A stretch of 39,180 nt of DNA from an uncultured Oscillospiraceae bacterium (GTDB taxonomy: Bacteria > Bacillota > Clostridia > Oscillospirales > Oscillospiraceae): positions 1 through 39,180 of the forward strand of contig CANRBG010000013.1 of NCBI GenBank assembly GCA_947628805.1. Reading direction: 5' to 3'. A model generated the notes under the pieces. It was not told the origin of the DNA, ran no database searches, and was given only the letters and a program-made list of their open reading frames with translations. Shown one piece after another: positions 16,674-24,391 of the stretch. Positions within the stretch are counted from its first letter, which is position 1, and each line of letters begins with the position of its first letter. Both the position numbers and the translations under genes were made by a program.

Positions 16674-18326
16674 CTATGCGCCGGCGGGCTCTTCGGGGGG
16701 AGCGGCGCCGTTTTCCATATCGCCCTGGGGCATGTCGGGCGGCGTGTTGCCGTCCGGCTTTTCAGGGGGAGTCCCCTCTGTTTCCATGCCGCCCAGGGGC
16801 ATTTCCGGCGGGGTGCTGCCGTTGCCCGTGTCGCCTTGGGGCGGCTCAGGCGGGGTGCCGCCATTTTCCTTGCCGCCCTGGGGCATGTCGGGCGGTGTAC
16901 CGCCGTCGCCCATGCCGTTCATGCCGCCGGTGGTCCGCGAGCCGGTATTGACCTGGGCGTCCTCGAAAGCGGTGACCGTTCCCGCGCCGGAGAGATCGGC
17001 GGCGGCGTCATAGTCGGAGACGGTCACGGTATACTGGCTGTCGCCGCTGACATAGACGGTCCCGTCGGTCCCCTGGATCGTGACCGTATGGCCGTCCCCG
17101 TCCACGATGGTTCCCGCGTTGTGCAGGGAGGAAAGGACGCTGTCCCCGGTGACGACCCACCGGGAGTTCCCGTCGATGTAGAGCGCGGCATAGCCGTCGC
17201 CGCCGTCGCCCGCGCATCTCTCGTCCTGGACCACCGCACCGGTCAGCGTGCTGCCCTCGGTCACATACAGGTCAAGGCTGCTGATGGAGTCCCAGACCAC
17301 GTTCCCGCGCATATCCTGGCTGATGGCGGTGAAGGTGCAGTCCGCGCCGTTGCTGCCGGCCTGGCCCCAGCCCCGCTGGTTTTGGTTGCCGGTGCAGCGC
17401 AGGAAAAAGGGGCTGCCGTCGGCACAGACGATCCGGACGTCCTCCAGAATGAATGTGGATTCGGTGTTGGTGGTGTAGAACACCCCGCCGTTTTTAGCCG
17501 TCAGGGTGCCGCCAGTCATTTGGAAGGTGCTGTTGCCCACCTGGGAATCGCCGGACATGCTCTGGTAGAGGATCACGTTCCAGGTGCAGTCGTTTTGCTG
17601 GGAGTCGGGCATATCGCCGGACAGGTCGCAGTCGTAGAGATACAGGCTGTTCAGTCCCTCGATGCAGACCGCTTCGGAGCTGTTGGCGGTGAGCCCGGCA
17701 TTCTCGGCGGCGATGGTGGCCGTGCAGTAGACCGCCGGAGAGCCGGTGCCGTTGGAGGTGTAGTCGCCGCCGCTCACCACCATGAGCCCGCCGCCCCGGT
17801 CGGAGCGGATGGCGGCGGAGGATTCGCCCTCCGTGGTGGCGGTGACGTTGGTGGCGTACAGGGTGCCGCCCCCCGCAGCGTGGATGCCGCCCGAGGTGTC
17901 CCGGGCGGTGGCGATGGTGCTGTCGCTGATATGGACGACGCCGTCTCCGTAGGCGAAGACTCCCGCGCCGCCCTTGACGTCCGTGGTGATCTGAGCGTCT
18001 GTGATGTCCGCCGTGCCGCCGGTGGCGAGGATGGCCGCGCCGGTGCCATAGAAGCTGGCATTATCGCCCCCTGTTGAGTCGGCAGATGTGCGGTCCACGG
18101 TGATCTGGTCCAGCGTCACCGCACCATCCTCAATCAGGATGGCGTTTTCGTCCGTCCCGGTGGACGTATAGTCCTCCCCGGACACAGCCGTGTCCTCTCC
18201 GTAGGTCACAGCGGCGGTATAGTCTGCGGCCCCGGAAGAAGGCGCCGGCCCAACTGCGGCCTGGGCCGTCACGCCCAGACCCAGCAACATAGCCGCTGCC
18301 AATGCCAAACACAATGTCCTCTTCAT
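16674..18326 (-). CDS. Secreted beta-helix-like protein with Pro-rich C-terminal repeats
   Basis: The product has 550 residues. A signal peptide (MKRTLCLALAAAMLLGLGVT, cut near AQA) is followed by a long region rich in Gly, Thr, Ser and Asp with repeated short strands (AILIEDGAVTLDQI, GTADITDAQITTD, GVVHISDSTIAT, GTLYATNVTATT), the pattern of a right-handed parallel beta-helix. The last 84 residues (467-550) are about six imperfect TPPxMPQG-type repeats. There is no LPXTG, C-terminal membrane segment or S-layer domain, so attachment to the cell is unexplained. Similar beta-helix proteins bind glycans or act as adhesins, but no function can be assigned here. Ribosome site AAGAAGG precedes ATG 18326. 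Confidence 0.75.
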   Translation of the reverse strand: MKRTLCLALAAAMLLGLGVTAQAAVGPAPSSGAADYTAAVTYGEDTAVSGEDYTSTGTDENAILIEDGAVTLDQITVDRTSADSTGGDNASFYGTGAAILATGGTADITDAQITTDVKGGAGVFAYGDGVVHISDSTIATARDTSGGIHAAGGGTLYATNVTATTEGESSAAIRSDRGGGLMVVSGGDYTSNGTGSPAVYCTATIAAENAGLTANSSEAVCIEGLNSLYLYDCDLSGDMPDSQQNDCTWNVILYQSMSGDSQVGNSTFQMTGGTLTAKNGGVFYTTNTESTFILEDVRIVCADGSPFFLRCTGNQNQRGWGQAGSNGADCTFTAISQDMRGNVVWDSISSLDLYVTEGSTLTGAVVQDERCAGDGGDGYAALYIDGNSRWVVTGDSVLSSLHNAGTIVDGDGHTVTIQGTDGTVYVSGDSQYTVTVSDYDAAADLSGAGTVTAFEDAQVNTGSRTTGGMNGMGDGGTPPDMPQGGKENGGTPPEPPQGDTGNGSTPPEMPLGGMETEGTPPEKPDGNTPPDMPQGDMENGAAPPEEPAGA

Positions 18327-18434
18327 GTTTTACCTTCTTTCCATCGAATGCCCGGAGCATAACATGGATTTTTGAACGGAATACGGCCCCTTTGTGAAGA
18401 ATTTGAGAATAACGCCGTGGGCTTCACAGCGCGC

Positions 18435-18459
18435 AGCGGATGGCACAAGGCCATCCGCT
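18435..18459. terminator. Stem-loop between lipoprotein and beta-helix genes
   Basis: Perfect 9-bp stem AGCGGATGG/CCATCCGCT with a 7-base loop, located 65 bp after the lipoprotein stop. On the transcribed (minus) strand no T-run follows, so termination strength is doubtful. Confidence 0.4.
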
Positions 18460-18525
18460 GTCATTTTGCGCCATTCAGACGCCGGTATTCTGTTCCGATC
18501 CCCCGGGGCGTACGCCGGTCCCCGG

Positions 18526-19158
18526 TCAGCCCAGGGTGACCTTGCTGAACCACAGGGGGATCTGGGCCACGGCCTCGTCGCCCTCCGGGGCGTAGCCGGC
18601 CAGAACGGCGTAGGAATCGGTCCCGGCCTTCGGCACGTAATATACCGTCAGGCCGTCGCTTTCAATCCAGTCCGCAAACAGGTCGCCGAACTCGTCCGTA
18701 TTAAAGGCCGCGGCCTCCGGCATATCTCGGCGCACCATATCCCAGGCGGCAAAGTCCTCCAGCGCCGCCGGCATGGACTCGCCTGCCGCCTGGAAGCTGT
18801 CGGCGCCGTACAGGACGGCCCGGATGGTCACGTTTTCTTTGGTAAAGGTGACGCTGCGGGCGGGTATGGGATCTGAAAGCGCCTCGACGGCCATGTCAAA
18901 GCCGGCCGGCAGCCAGAACAGGCCCACGCCCTCGACGGCGTATTCCTGTAGGGCCTCCGGGTCCGGGGTCGCCGTGGCCTCCCGGGTGGGCGTGGGCGCG
19001 GCCTGCCGGAAGGTCATGCCCGCCGGGGCGGACGCGTCCTCTTCCGCGGTGGAGACAGACGGCCCCGAGGCCATATCCTCGCCGCCGTCCCGGCCGCAGC
19101 CACACAGCAACGCGGCGCAGAGCCATACGAACAGCAAAATGGAAATCAGGCGTCTCAT
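18526..19158 (-). CDS. Predicted lipoprotein of unknown function
   Basis: The product has 210 residues. The N-terminus MRRLISILLFVWLCAALLCG-C has a basic start, a hydrophobic core and a lipobox-like LCGC, so the second cysteine is the likely lipidated residue. A Ser/Thr/Pro/Ala-rich linker (about 30-65, with TPTREATATPDPE) leads to an 145-residue mixed domain (EYAVEGVGLFWLPAGF, SVTFTKENVTIRAVLYG, GLTVYYVPKAGTDSYAVLAG). I do not recognise the domain. The frame is open upstream, but ATG 19158 has AGGAG 10 bases before it and gives a proper signal peptide. A good promoter lies at 19207-19235. Confidence 0.8.
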   Translation of the reverse strand: MRRLISILLFVWLCAALLCGCGRDGGEDMASGPSVSTAEEDASAPAGMTFRQAAPTPTREATATPDPEALQEYAVEGVGLFWLPAGFDMAVEALSDPIPARSVTFTKENVTIRAVLYGADSFQAAGESMPAALEDFAAWDMVRRDMPEAAAFNTDEFGDLFADWIESDGLTVYYVPKAGTDSYAVLAGYAPEGDEAVAQIPLWFSKVTLG

Positions 19159-19206
19159 GTCATGCGTTCTCCTTTTTGTCTTTCCGACGCGCCCGGTGTT
19201 GGACGC

Positions 19207-19235
19207 ATTATAACGCGGCGTACAGGATTTGTAAA
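19207..19235 (-). promoter_or_regulatory. Promoter for the lipoprotein gene
   Basis: On the minus strand TTTACA (19235-19230), a 17-base spacer and a perfect TATAAT (19212-19207), about 50 bases before the start codon. Confidence 0.8.
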
Positions 19236-19251
19236 CAAAATGGATATTTTT

Positions 19252-19284
19252 TTCAAATTTTACGGGATATGGCGTATATACGCC
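19252..19284 (+). promoter_or_regulatory. Weak promoter overlapped by a 14-bp palindrome, upstream of DUF378
   Basis: TTCAAA (19252-19257), 17 bases, TATATA (19275-19280): each box matches consensus at 4 of 6. The perfect palindrome GGCGTATATACGCC (19271-19284) covers the putative -10, the arrangement expected of a repressor site. Both parts are tentative. Confidence 0.4.
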
Positions 19285-19347
19285 GGGGTTTTCGGGCACA
19301 CTAGGCCTGCAAGACCAATTCAGTCTGATCGAAAAGGAGTCTTTTTC

Positions 19348-19560
19348 ATGGTCATCGACAAGATAGCCCTGATCCTCGCCATCATCGGCGGATTGAACTG
19401 GGGCAGCGTCGGTCTGTTCCGGTTCGATATCGTAGCTTGGATCTTCGGCGGCCAGACCAACCCGGTTAGCCGGGTAGTCTATACGCTGGTGGGCCTGGCG
19501 GCGCTGTGGTGCATCTCGCTGCTGTTCCGCTCCCGCGACGAGGCGGACGAAGAGGCGTAA
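19348..19560 (+). CDS. DUF378 small membrane protein
   Basis: The product has 70 residues. It starts MVIDKIALILAIIGGLNWG, the diagnostic beginning of DUF378 proteins, and has two membrane segments (about 4-25 and 43-62) with a short acidic tail. Function of the family is unknown. AAAAGGAG lies 7 bases upstream of the ATG. The gene stands alone between a divergent lipoprotein gene and a convergent zinc-ribbon gene. Confidence 0.9.
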   Translation: MVIDKIALILAIIGGLNWGSVGLFRFDIVAWIFGGQTNPVSRVVYTLVGLAALWCISLLFRSRDEADEEA

Positions 19561-19589
19561 AGGCGCCCCAGCCGCCGGAAAACGAAAGA

Positions 19590-19628
19590 GGCCGGACCCA
19601 TCGGGGCCCGGCCTTGCTTTATTTTTTT
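19590..19628 (+). terminator. Terminator of DUF378 gene
   Basis: GGCCGG (19590-19595) pairs with CCGGCC (19608-19613), followed by TTGCTTTATTTTTTT. The T-run abuts the stop codon of the converging gene. Confidence 0.75.
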
Positions 19629-20061
19629 ATTCGTCCTTGCTTTCGTCTTCCGTCTCCAGCTCGAATTCCAAAAGCTCGCCGCAGGCGGGGCAGGGGATGG
19701 AACCCTTGGCCAGATCGTTCTCGTCAAAGGTCACGGTCTCGCCGCAGGCGGGGCACTTGATGTCGTAAAAGACAGTCTTGCCGTCCCAGTCCGAGATCTC
19801 CAGGTCCTCGTCGTCCTCATCTTCGTCCTCGTCGTCCAGGTCGCCGAAGAGGATCTCCTCCACGTCGCCCAGGTCGTCGCTGACGGCGTCCAGGCCCTCG
19901 CCCAGCTCCGCCACGTCCGCCGCCAGGTCCTCCTGATCCAAGGCCAGGTCCTCCAGAATGTCCAGGATCGTGGCCAGCAGCTTGCCCTCCTTGGTGGCGG
20001 GGTCCGTGCCGTAGCCCTCGGCCAGGCCCTTCAGATACGCGACTTTTTCAGAAGTGGTCAT
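19627..20061 (-). CDS. CD1247-type acidic zinc-ribbon protein
   Basis: The product has 144 residues in three parts: an N-terminal helical domain (MTTSEKVAYLKGLAEGYG, then DILEDLALDQEDLAADV) of the type annotated as CD1247 N-terminal in clostridia; a very acidic linker (about 70-90, nearly all Asp and Glu); and a zinc ribbon with CPACG twice, 17 residues apart (about 103-127). The helical domain may bind a nucleic-acid or protein partner, but no role is established. It lies 21 bases downstream of efp on the same strand and is probably on the efp transcript. Confidence 0.85.
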   Translation of the reverse strand: MTTSEKVAYLKGLAEGYGTDPATKEGKLLATILDILEDLALDQEDLAADVAELGEGLDAVSDDLGDVEEILFGDLDDEDEDEDDEDLEISDWDGKTVFYDIKCPACGETVTFDENDLAKGSIPCPACGELLEFELETEDESKDE

Positions 20062-20082
20062 GGTGAAAAGCCCTCCCGGAAC

Positions 20083-20646
20083 TCAGCCCTTGGCCCGGCC
20101 CAGATACTCGCCGGTACGGGTGTCGATCTCAATGCGCTCGCCGGGCTCGATGAACAGGGGGACCTTGATCTCCGCGCCGGTCTCCAGGGTGGCGGGCTTG
20201 GTGGCGTTGGTGGCGGTGTTGCCCGCAAAGCCCGGGTCGGTCTCGGTGATCTCCAACGTGACGAAGTTGGGGGGATCCACGGCGAACACCACGCCCTTGT
20301 AGGAGCTGATGGTGCAGACCTCATTTTCCTTCACGAAGCGGAAGCCGTCGGACAGCTTGCTCTTGTCGATGGGGATCAGCTCATAGGTCTCGCCGTCCAT
20401 GAAGTAGTAGATATCGCCGTCGGCGTAGCTGTACTCCATGTTCTTGCGCTCCACGTAGGCGTTTTCAAACTTCTGGGTGGGGTTGAAGGAGGTCTCCACC
20501 ACGGCGCCGGTGATGACGTTCTTCATCTTGGTGCGCACGAAAGGAGAGCCCTTGCCCGGTTTCACGTGCTGGAACTCGATGACCTGCATGACCTGGCCGT
20601 CCATCTCAAAGGTCACGCCGTTGCGGAATTCGCCTGCTGAAATCAT
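20083..20646 (-). CDS. efp: Elongation factor P
   Basis: Binds ribosomes stalled at polyproline and stimulates peptide bond formation. The 187-residue length fits. Seen: N-terminal KOW-like domain with the modification loop [13 protein letters not shown], whose tip lysine is K32, and C-terminal OB domains ([34 protein letters not shown]). No modification enzyme gene is in the window. The window itself encodes a protein with several PP motifs (the beta-helix tail), a plausible client (inference). A promoter lies just upstream at 20688-20716, separating it from pepP. Confidence 0.97.
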   Translation of the reverse strand: MISAGEFRNGVTFEMDGQVMQVIEFQHVKPGKGSPFVRTKMKNVITGAVVETSFNPTQKFENAYVERKNMEYSYADGDIYYFMDGETYELIPIDKSKLSDGFRFVKENEVCTISSYKGVVFAVDPPNFVTLEITETDPGFAGNTATNATKPATLETGAEIKVPLFIEPGERIEIDTRTGEYLGRAKG

Positions 20647-20687
20647 ATGATTATCCTCCGTTTGAGTGTTTGTTTCAACAACAACTC

Positions 20688-20716
20688 ATTGTACAATAAT
20701 TTTTCCTCTTTGGCAA
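20688..20716 (-). promoter_or_regulatory. Promoter for efp
   Basis: On the minus strand TTGCCA (20716-20711), a 17-base spacer and TACAAT (20693-20688), about 40 bases before the efp ATG. Confidence 0.75.
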
Positions 20717-20723
20717 CCCTCTT

Positions 20724-21785
20724 TTAGAGGATCGTCAGCTCCTTGGGGGCCTTCGTCAGGTTCTCGGCCCCGCCGTCGTGGAGCCAGAGCATGTCCTCGA
20801 TCCGGACCCCGAACCGGCCCGGCAGATAGATGCCCGGCTCGGCGGAGATCACCGCCCCCTCCGGCAGAGGCCGGTCGTTGGCGGGCCGGGCTCCGGGATC
20901 CTCGTGGATCTCCAGGCCCAGGCTGTGGCCGAAGCCGTGGCCGAAATATTGGCCGTAGCCCGCGTCAGCGATGACCTTGGCGGCGGCGTTGTGGACGTCC
21001 CGCCCCGGTACGCCGGGCCGGGCGGCCTCGATGCCCGCCAGCTGGGCGGCCAGCACCGTGTCGTAGACCCGGCGCATCTCGTCCGTCACATGGCCCACCG
21101 CCACGGTGCGGGTCATGTCCGAGCAGTAGCCGTTATAGAGGGTGCCGAAGTCCATGGTCACGAAGTCCCCGTCCCGGATCACGTTGTCCCCGGGGACTCC
21201 GTGGGGCATGGAGCTCTTGGCCCCCGTCACCACGATGGGGTCAAAGGAATTGCCCTCGCCGCCGTATTTGTACATCCGGTAGACCAGCTCCGCGGCGATC
21301 TCCTTTTCGGTGACGCCGGGCCGGATCAGGCCCAGCACCTCGTCCAGGGCCTTTTCCGCGATCCGCTGGGCGGCGACGATGCTGTCCACTTCTTCTTGGT
21401 CTTTCCGGGCCCGCAGGTCTTTTAAGAGGTCCCCGGCGGAGACCAGGGGCACGCCCACGGCCTCTTCCAGCCAGCCCCACTGGGCGTGGCTGAGCCGGTC
21501 CGGCAGGGCCCCGGCTCCGGCAAAACCGTTTTGGGCGAAAAGCTCTCCCAGCATCCGGCCCAGGCTGTGGTCCCGGTCGGTGCACAGCACCTCCATGTCC
21601 CGGATGGCCGCGCTGGCCGCCTCCACATACCGGGAGTCGGTGATCACCCAAGCCCGGTCCCGGGCTACCACCGCGGCGCCGTCGTCGATGTGGAAGCCGC
21701 AGGCGTAGCGGATGGAGACCGCGTCCGTCATGACCAGGGCGGGCAGGTCCCCCAGGGCCTGCTGGATCTTTTTCACATGTGTCAT
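20724..21785 (-). CDS. Xaa-Pro aminopeptidase family (M24) protein
   Basis: Dimetal peptidase that removes residues preceding proline in short peptides. The 353 residues comprise an N-terminal creatinase-type domain (VMTDAVSIRYACGF, VITDSRYVEAA) and a C-terminal pita-bread domain with the five expected ligands: two Asp in TMDFGTLYNGYCSDMTRT, His in GHGFGHSLGLEIHE, Glu in ISAEPGIY and Glu in GVRIEDML. HG in SSMPHGVPGD is the usual substrate-site histidine. AAGGAG lies 10 bases before ATG 21785. Adjacent to efp, an arrangement widespread in Firmicutes. The split between PepP and PepQ specificity is not decidable here. Confidence 0.92.
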   Translation of the reverse strand: MTHVKKIQQALGDLPALVMTDAVSIRYACGFHIDDGAAVVARDRAWVITDSRYVEAASAAIRDMEVLCTDRDHSLGRMLGELFAQNGFAGAGALPDRLSHAQWGWLEEAVGVPLVSAGDLLKDLRARKDQEEVDSIVAAQRIAEKALDEVLGLIRPGVTEKEIAAELVYRMYKYGGEGNSFDPIVVTGAKSSMPHGVPGDNVIRDGDFVTMDFGTLYNGYCSDMTRTVAVGHVTDEMRRVYDTVLAAQLAGIEAARPGVPGRDVHNAAAKVIADAGYGQYFGHGFGHSLGLEIHEDPGARPANDRPLPEGAVISAEPGIYLPGRFGVRIEDMLWLHDGGAENLTKAPKELTIL

Positions 21786-21805
21786 TATCTTATCGCTCCT
21801 TGCTG

Positions 21806-23263
21806 TTATGATCGATCTGTGCGGTCCGCCGCCGGGGCCCGGAGAGGGAAGGAAACGGTGAATTCGGTGCCGCCCTGGGGCCGGGGTGCCGCCTGGATGG
21901 TCCCGCCGTTGGCCACCACCGCGTCGTGGACGATGGCCAGGCCCAGACCGCTGCCGCCGGAGGCCCGGGAGCGGGCCTTGTCCACCCGGTAGAACCGGTC
22001 GAAGATATGCTCCATGTCCGCCTCCGGGATGCCGATGCCCGTGTCCGCCACGGTCAGCAGAGCCTGCCCGTCCGCCTGCCGGAGGGCCAGGTCCACGCTG
22101 CCGCCGGGGTGGTTGTATTTTACGGCGTTCTCCGCCAGATTGAAGATGATCTGATAGAGGTCGTCCGCCGACGCGGAGACCACGCAGCCCTCGGCCAGAT
22201 CCGTCCGCAGACGCACGTCCTGCTCCGCCGCCAGCGGCTCCAGCAGATGCAGGGTCCGCTCCGCCACGGCCTTCATGTCCACCGGCTCCGGCTGCCGGTC
22301 CGTCACGCCGGAGTCCAGCTTGGTCAGGGTCATGAGCTTTTCTGTGATGCGCTGGAGCCGGTATGCCTCCGCGCCGATATCCCGGGCGAATTCCCGCATG
22401 GTGTCCGGGTCCATACTGTCGGACTGGGTGATGCTGTCGGACAGCAGCCGTATGGCTGCCAGGGGCGTGCGCAGCTCGTGAGAGGCGTCGGAGACGAACC
22501 GGCGGCGGGCCTCCTCCGTGGCCTCCAGCCGGCCGGTCAGCACGTTGAATTCCTCCGCCAGCGCGGCCAGCTCGTCCTTGCCCCGGACCGTGATCCGGTG
22601 GCTGTAGTCCCCGCCGCGGACCACGTCCATGGCCTTGCTCAGCCGCTTGATCCGCCGGGTGAGGGTGGTGGAGATGACGATGATGATCACCAGGCCCGCC
22701 CCGCCGAACAGGGCGGACATGTTGCCCAGGTTCTGCTGCAGGCCGGCGATGATATCCCCCTGCTCGGTGTCGTACTCATAAAGATACACCGCCCCCGTCA
22801 CGCCCGCCGCCCCTGCCACCGGCACGGTGCACCGGCTGGTAAAGGACCCGGCGGTATAAGAGTAAGCGCAGGAGAACCGGGTGTATCCGCCCAGGGCCTC
22901 CTCCACGCCCCACAGGGGGCCGCCGTTGTCGGCGCCGCCGGTATCGTAGAGCACGCGCCCGTCCGGATCCGTGACCACCAGACGAGTCATGGGAGCCATG
23001 TCCAGAAGCTCCATGACCTGCTCCACATTCTCGGCGGAGAGCTTCTCCAGCGCGGAAAGGGAGCTGGAGATCACCGAGCCCTGGCTCTGCAGGGCGCTCC
23101 GCTTGGTGGCGAACACCATGTCCCGGCTGACGTAGATGGGGTAGATGTTCATAAAAAGCAGCAGCGCCGCCGTGAACAGGGAGAAGACCGCCGCGATCTT
23201 GAACCGGACGGAAACGATCCGCCGGACTTTTTTCCCCTCAGTCCTTGAAATAGTAACCCACAC
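21806..23263 (-). CDS. Membrane sensor histidine kinase
   Basis: Autophosphorylating sensor for the adjacent response regulator. The 485 residues show membrane segment 1 (about 22-42), an extracytoplasmic domain (about 46-183), membrane segment 2 (about 184-200), a HAMP linker, a HisKA box VSDASHELRTPLAAIR with phospho-acceptor H262, an N-box NLAENAVKYNH, and ATP-lid motifs DTGIGIP and SGGSGLGLAI. The domain order resembles PhoR/WalK-type kinases but without a PAS domain. The only usable start upstream of the first membrane segment is GTG 23263, which overlaps the regulator gene by 26 bases; no ATG is available, so this start is uncertain. Signal unknown. Confidence 0.92.
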   Translation of the reverse strand: MWVTISRTEGKKVRRIVSVRFKIAAVFSLFTAALLLFMNIYPIYVSRDMVFATKRSALQSQGSVISSSLSALEKLSAENVEQVMELLDMAPMTRLVVTDPDGRVLYDTGGADNGGPLWGVEEALGGYTRFSCAYSYTAGSFTSRCTVPVAGAAGVTGAVYLYEYDTEQGDIIAGLQQNLGNMSALFGGAGLVIIIVISTTLTRRIKRLSKAMDVVRGGDYSHRITVRGKDELAALAEEFNVLTGRLEATEEARRRFVSDASHELRTPLAAIRLLSDSITQSDSMDPDTMREFARDIGAEAYRLQRITEKLMTLTKLDSGVTDRQPEPVDMKAVAERTLHLLEPLAAEQDVRLRTDLAEGCVVSASADDLYQIIFNLAENAVKYNHPGGSVDLALRQADGQALLTVADTGIGIPEADMEHIFDRFYRVDKARSRASGGSGLGLAIVHDAVVANGGTIQAAPRPQGGTEFTVSFPLRAPAADRTDRS

Positions 23264-23921
23264 CCCACTTGGTGATGATACATTCCGGCGCGGCCGGGTC
23301 CCGTTCCAGCTTCTCCCGCAGTCTTCGGATGTGCACGTCCACCGTGCGGATATCCCCCTGGTAGTCGTAGCCCCAGACCAGGTCCAGCAGATTCTCCCGG
23401 GAATAGACCTTGCCGGGATTGCGCATGAGAAGCTCCACCAGGTCGAACTCCTTCACCGTCAGCTCCACGGGCTTTCCGTCCGCCAGGGCGGAGCGGCGCT
23501 CCCGGTCGATGGTGATATGCCCCCGGGTCAGCCTGCCCTCCGGCTCACCGGCCCCGGGCTGGAGCCCGGCCCGGCGCAGCAGCGCCCGTACCCGGGCTTT
23601 CAGCTCCAGGATGTTGAAGGGCTTGGTGACGTAGTCGTCGGCCCCGTACTCAAAGCCGATGAGCTTGTCCGTATCCTCGCCCTTGGCCGTCAGCATGATG
23701 ATGGGCACGGTGGAGAACTCCCGTATCTTCATACAGGCGCTCAGCCCATCCAGCTTTGGCATCATCAGATCCAGCAGGATCAGGCCGTAGCCGCCGGACC
23801 GGGCCATGTCCACCGCCGTCTGTCCGTCATAGCAGACGTCTACCTCGTAGCCCTCGTTTTCCAGATTGAATTTGATCCCCTTGACGAGCAGCTCCTCGTC
23901 GTCCACCACCAGGATCTTCAT
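23238..23921 (-). CDS. OmpR/PhoB-family response regulator
   Basis: The product has 227 residues. Receiver domain with the acidic pocket VVDDEE, phospho-acceptor D51 in LILLDLMMPK, the LTAKG threonine segment and TKPF lysine; then a winged-helix DNA-binding domain (VELTVKEFDLVELLMRNPGK, RTVDVHIRRLREKLE, WGVGYYF). ATG 23921 follows GAGGTG by 7 bases; a GTG five codons upstream is within the comEA stop region. It is 11 bases downstream of the comEA-like gene and overlaps the kinase gene, so all three are one transcript. Targets are not known; the divergent S11-like gene next door is one candidate. Confidence 0.95.
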   Translation of the reverse strand: MKILVVDDEELLVKGIKFNLENEGYEVDVCYDGQTAVDMARSGGYGLILLDLMMPKLDGLSACMKIREFSTVPIIMLTAKGEDTDKLIGFEYGADDYVTKPFNILELKARVRALLRRAGLQPGAGEPEGRLTRGHITIDRERRSALADGKPVELTVKEFDLVELLMRNPGKVYSRENLLDLVWGYDYQGDIRTVDVHIRRLREKLERDPAAPECIITKWGVGYYFKD

Positions 23922-23932
23922 GTTGACGCACC

Positions 23933-24280
23933 TCACTCATAACGGATGAACGGTCCGACGGCCTGGCACAGGGCGGGACCCACGCCGGACACCCGCAGCA
24001 GGTCCTCCGGCCCGGAAAAGGGACCGTGCTCTTCCCGCCAGGCCAGGATGCGCCCCGCCAGGGCGGGGCCGATGCCCGGCAGTTCCTCCAGCTCCGCGGC
24101 GGTGGCCGTATTCACGTTCAGCGGAGCCTGCCGCTGCCGGACGGCGCTCTCCGCCGGGGAGAATGTCGCCGGCTGCATGTCCCGCCGGTCCAGGGCATAC
24201 CACCCCAGCGCCCCGGCCGCCAGCAGCCCTGTCCCGACCCACGCGGCCCACAGACGGGCCTTCTGACCTTTATCGGACAT
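23933..24280 (-). CDS. ComEA-like membrane-anchored helix-hairpin-helix protein
   Basis: The product has 115 residues. An N-terminal membrane segment (about 9-28) precedes a linker and a double helix-hairpin-helix domain: NVNTATAAELEELPGIGPAL and EDLLRVSGVGPALCQAV. ComEA is the surface DNA receptor in natural transformation. This copy lacks the SLBB domain of B. subtilis ComEA, and no comEB or comEC follows, so the com role is an inference. ATG 24280 has no clear ribosome site. It heads the regulator-kinase pair. Confidence 0.82.
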   Translation of the reverse strand: MSDKGQKARLWAAWVGTGLLAAGALGWYALDRRDMQPATFSPAESAVRQRQAPLNVNTATAAELEELPGIGPALAGRILAWREEHGPFSGPEDLLRVSGVGPALCQAVGPFIRYE

Positions 24281-24306
24281 TTCGGAAAGTTTTCATAAAA
24301 CAGTGG

Positions 24307-24335
24307 TTGCTTTTCCATTGGATTTTTTTTATAAT
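24307..24335 (+). promoter_or_regulatory. Promoter for the S11-like gene
   Basis: TTGCTT (24307-24312), a 17-base spacer ending in a T-tract and a perfect TATAAT (24330-24335), about 57 bases before the start codon. Confidence 0.8.
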
Positions 24336-24391
24336 GGGATGAAAAGCATCTGCCTTTGTGTACATCATATCATACTTTTCCGGAGAATGAC

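Noticed and set aside
24118-24318. Small minus-strand frame beginning MEKQPLFYENFPKCP over the comEA start
   Set aside because: Out of frame with the clear helix-hairpin-helix protein and Arg-rich after the first 18 residues; no ribosome site.
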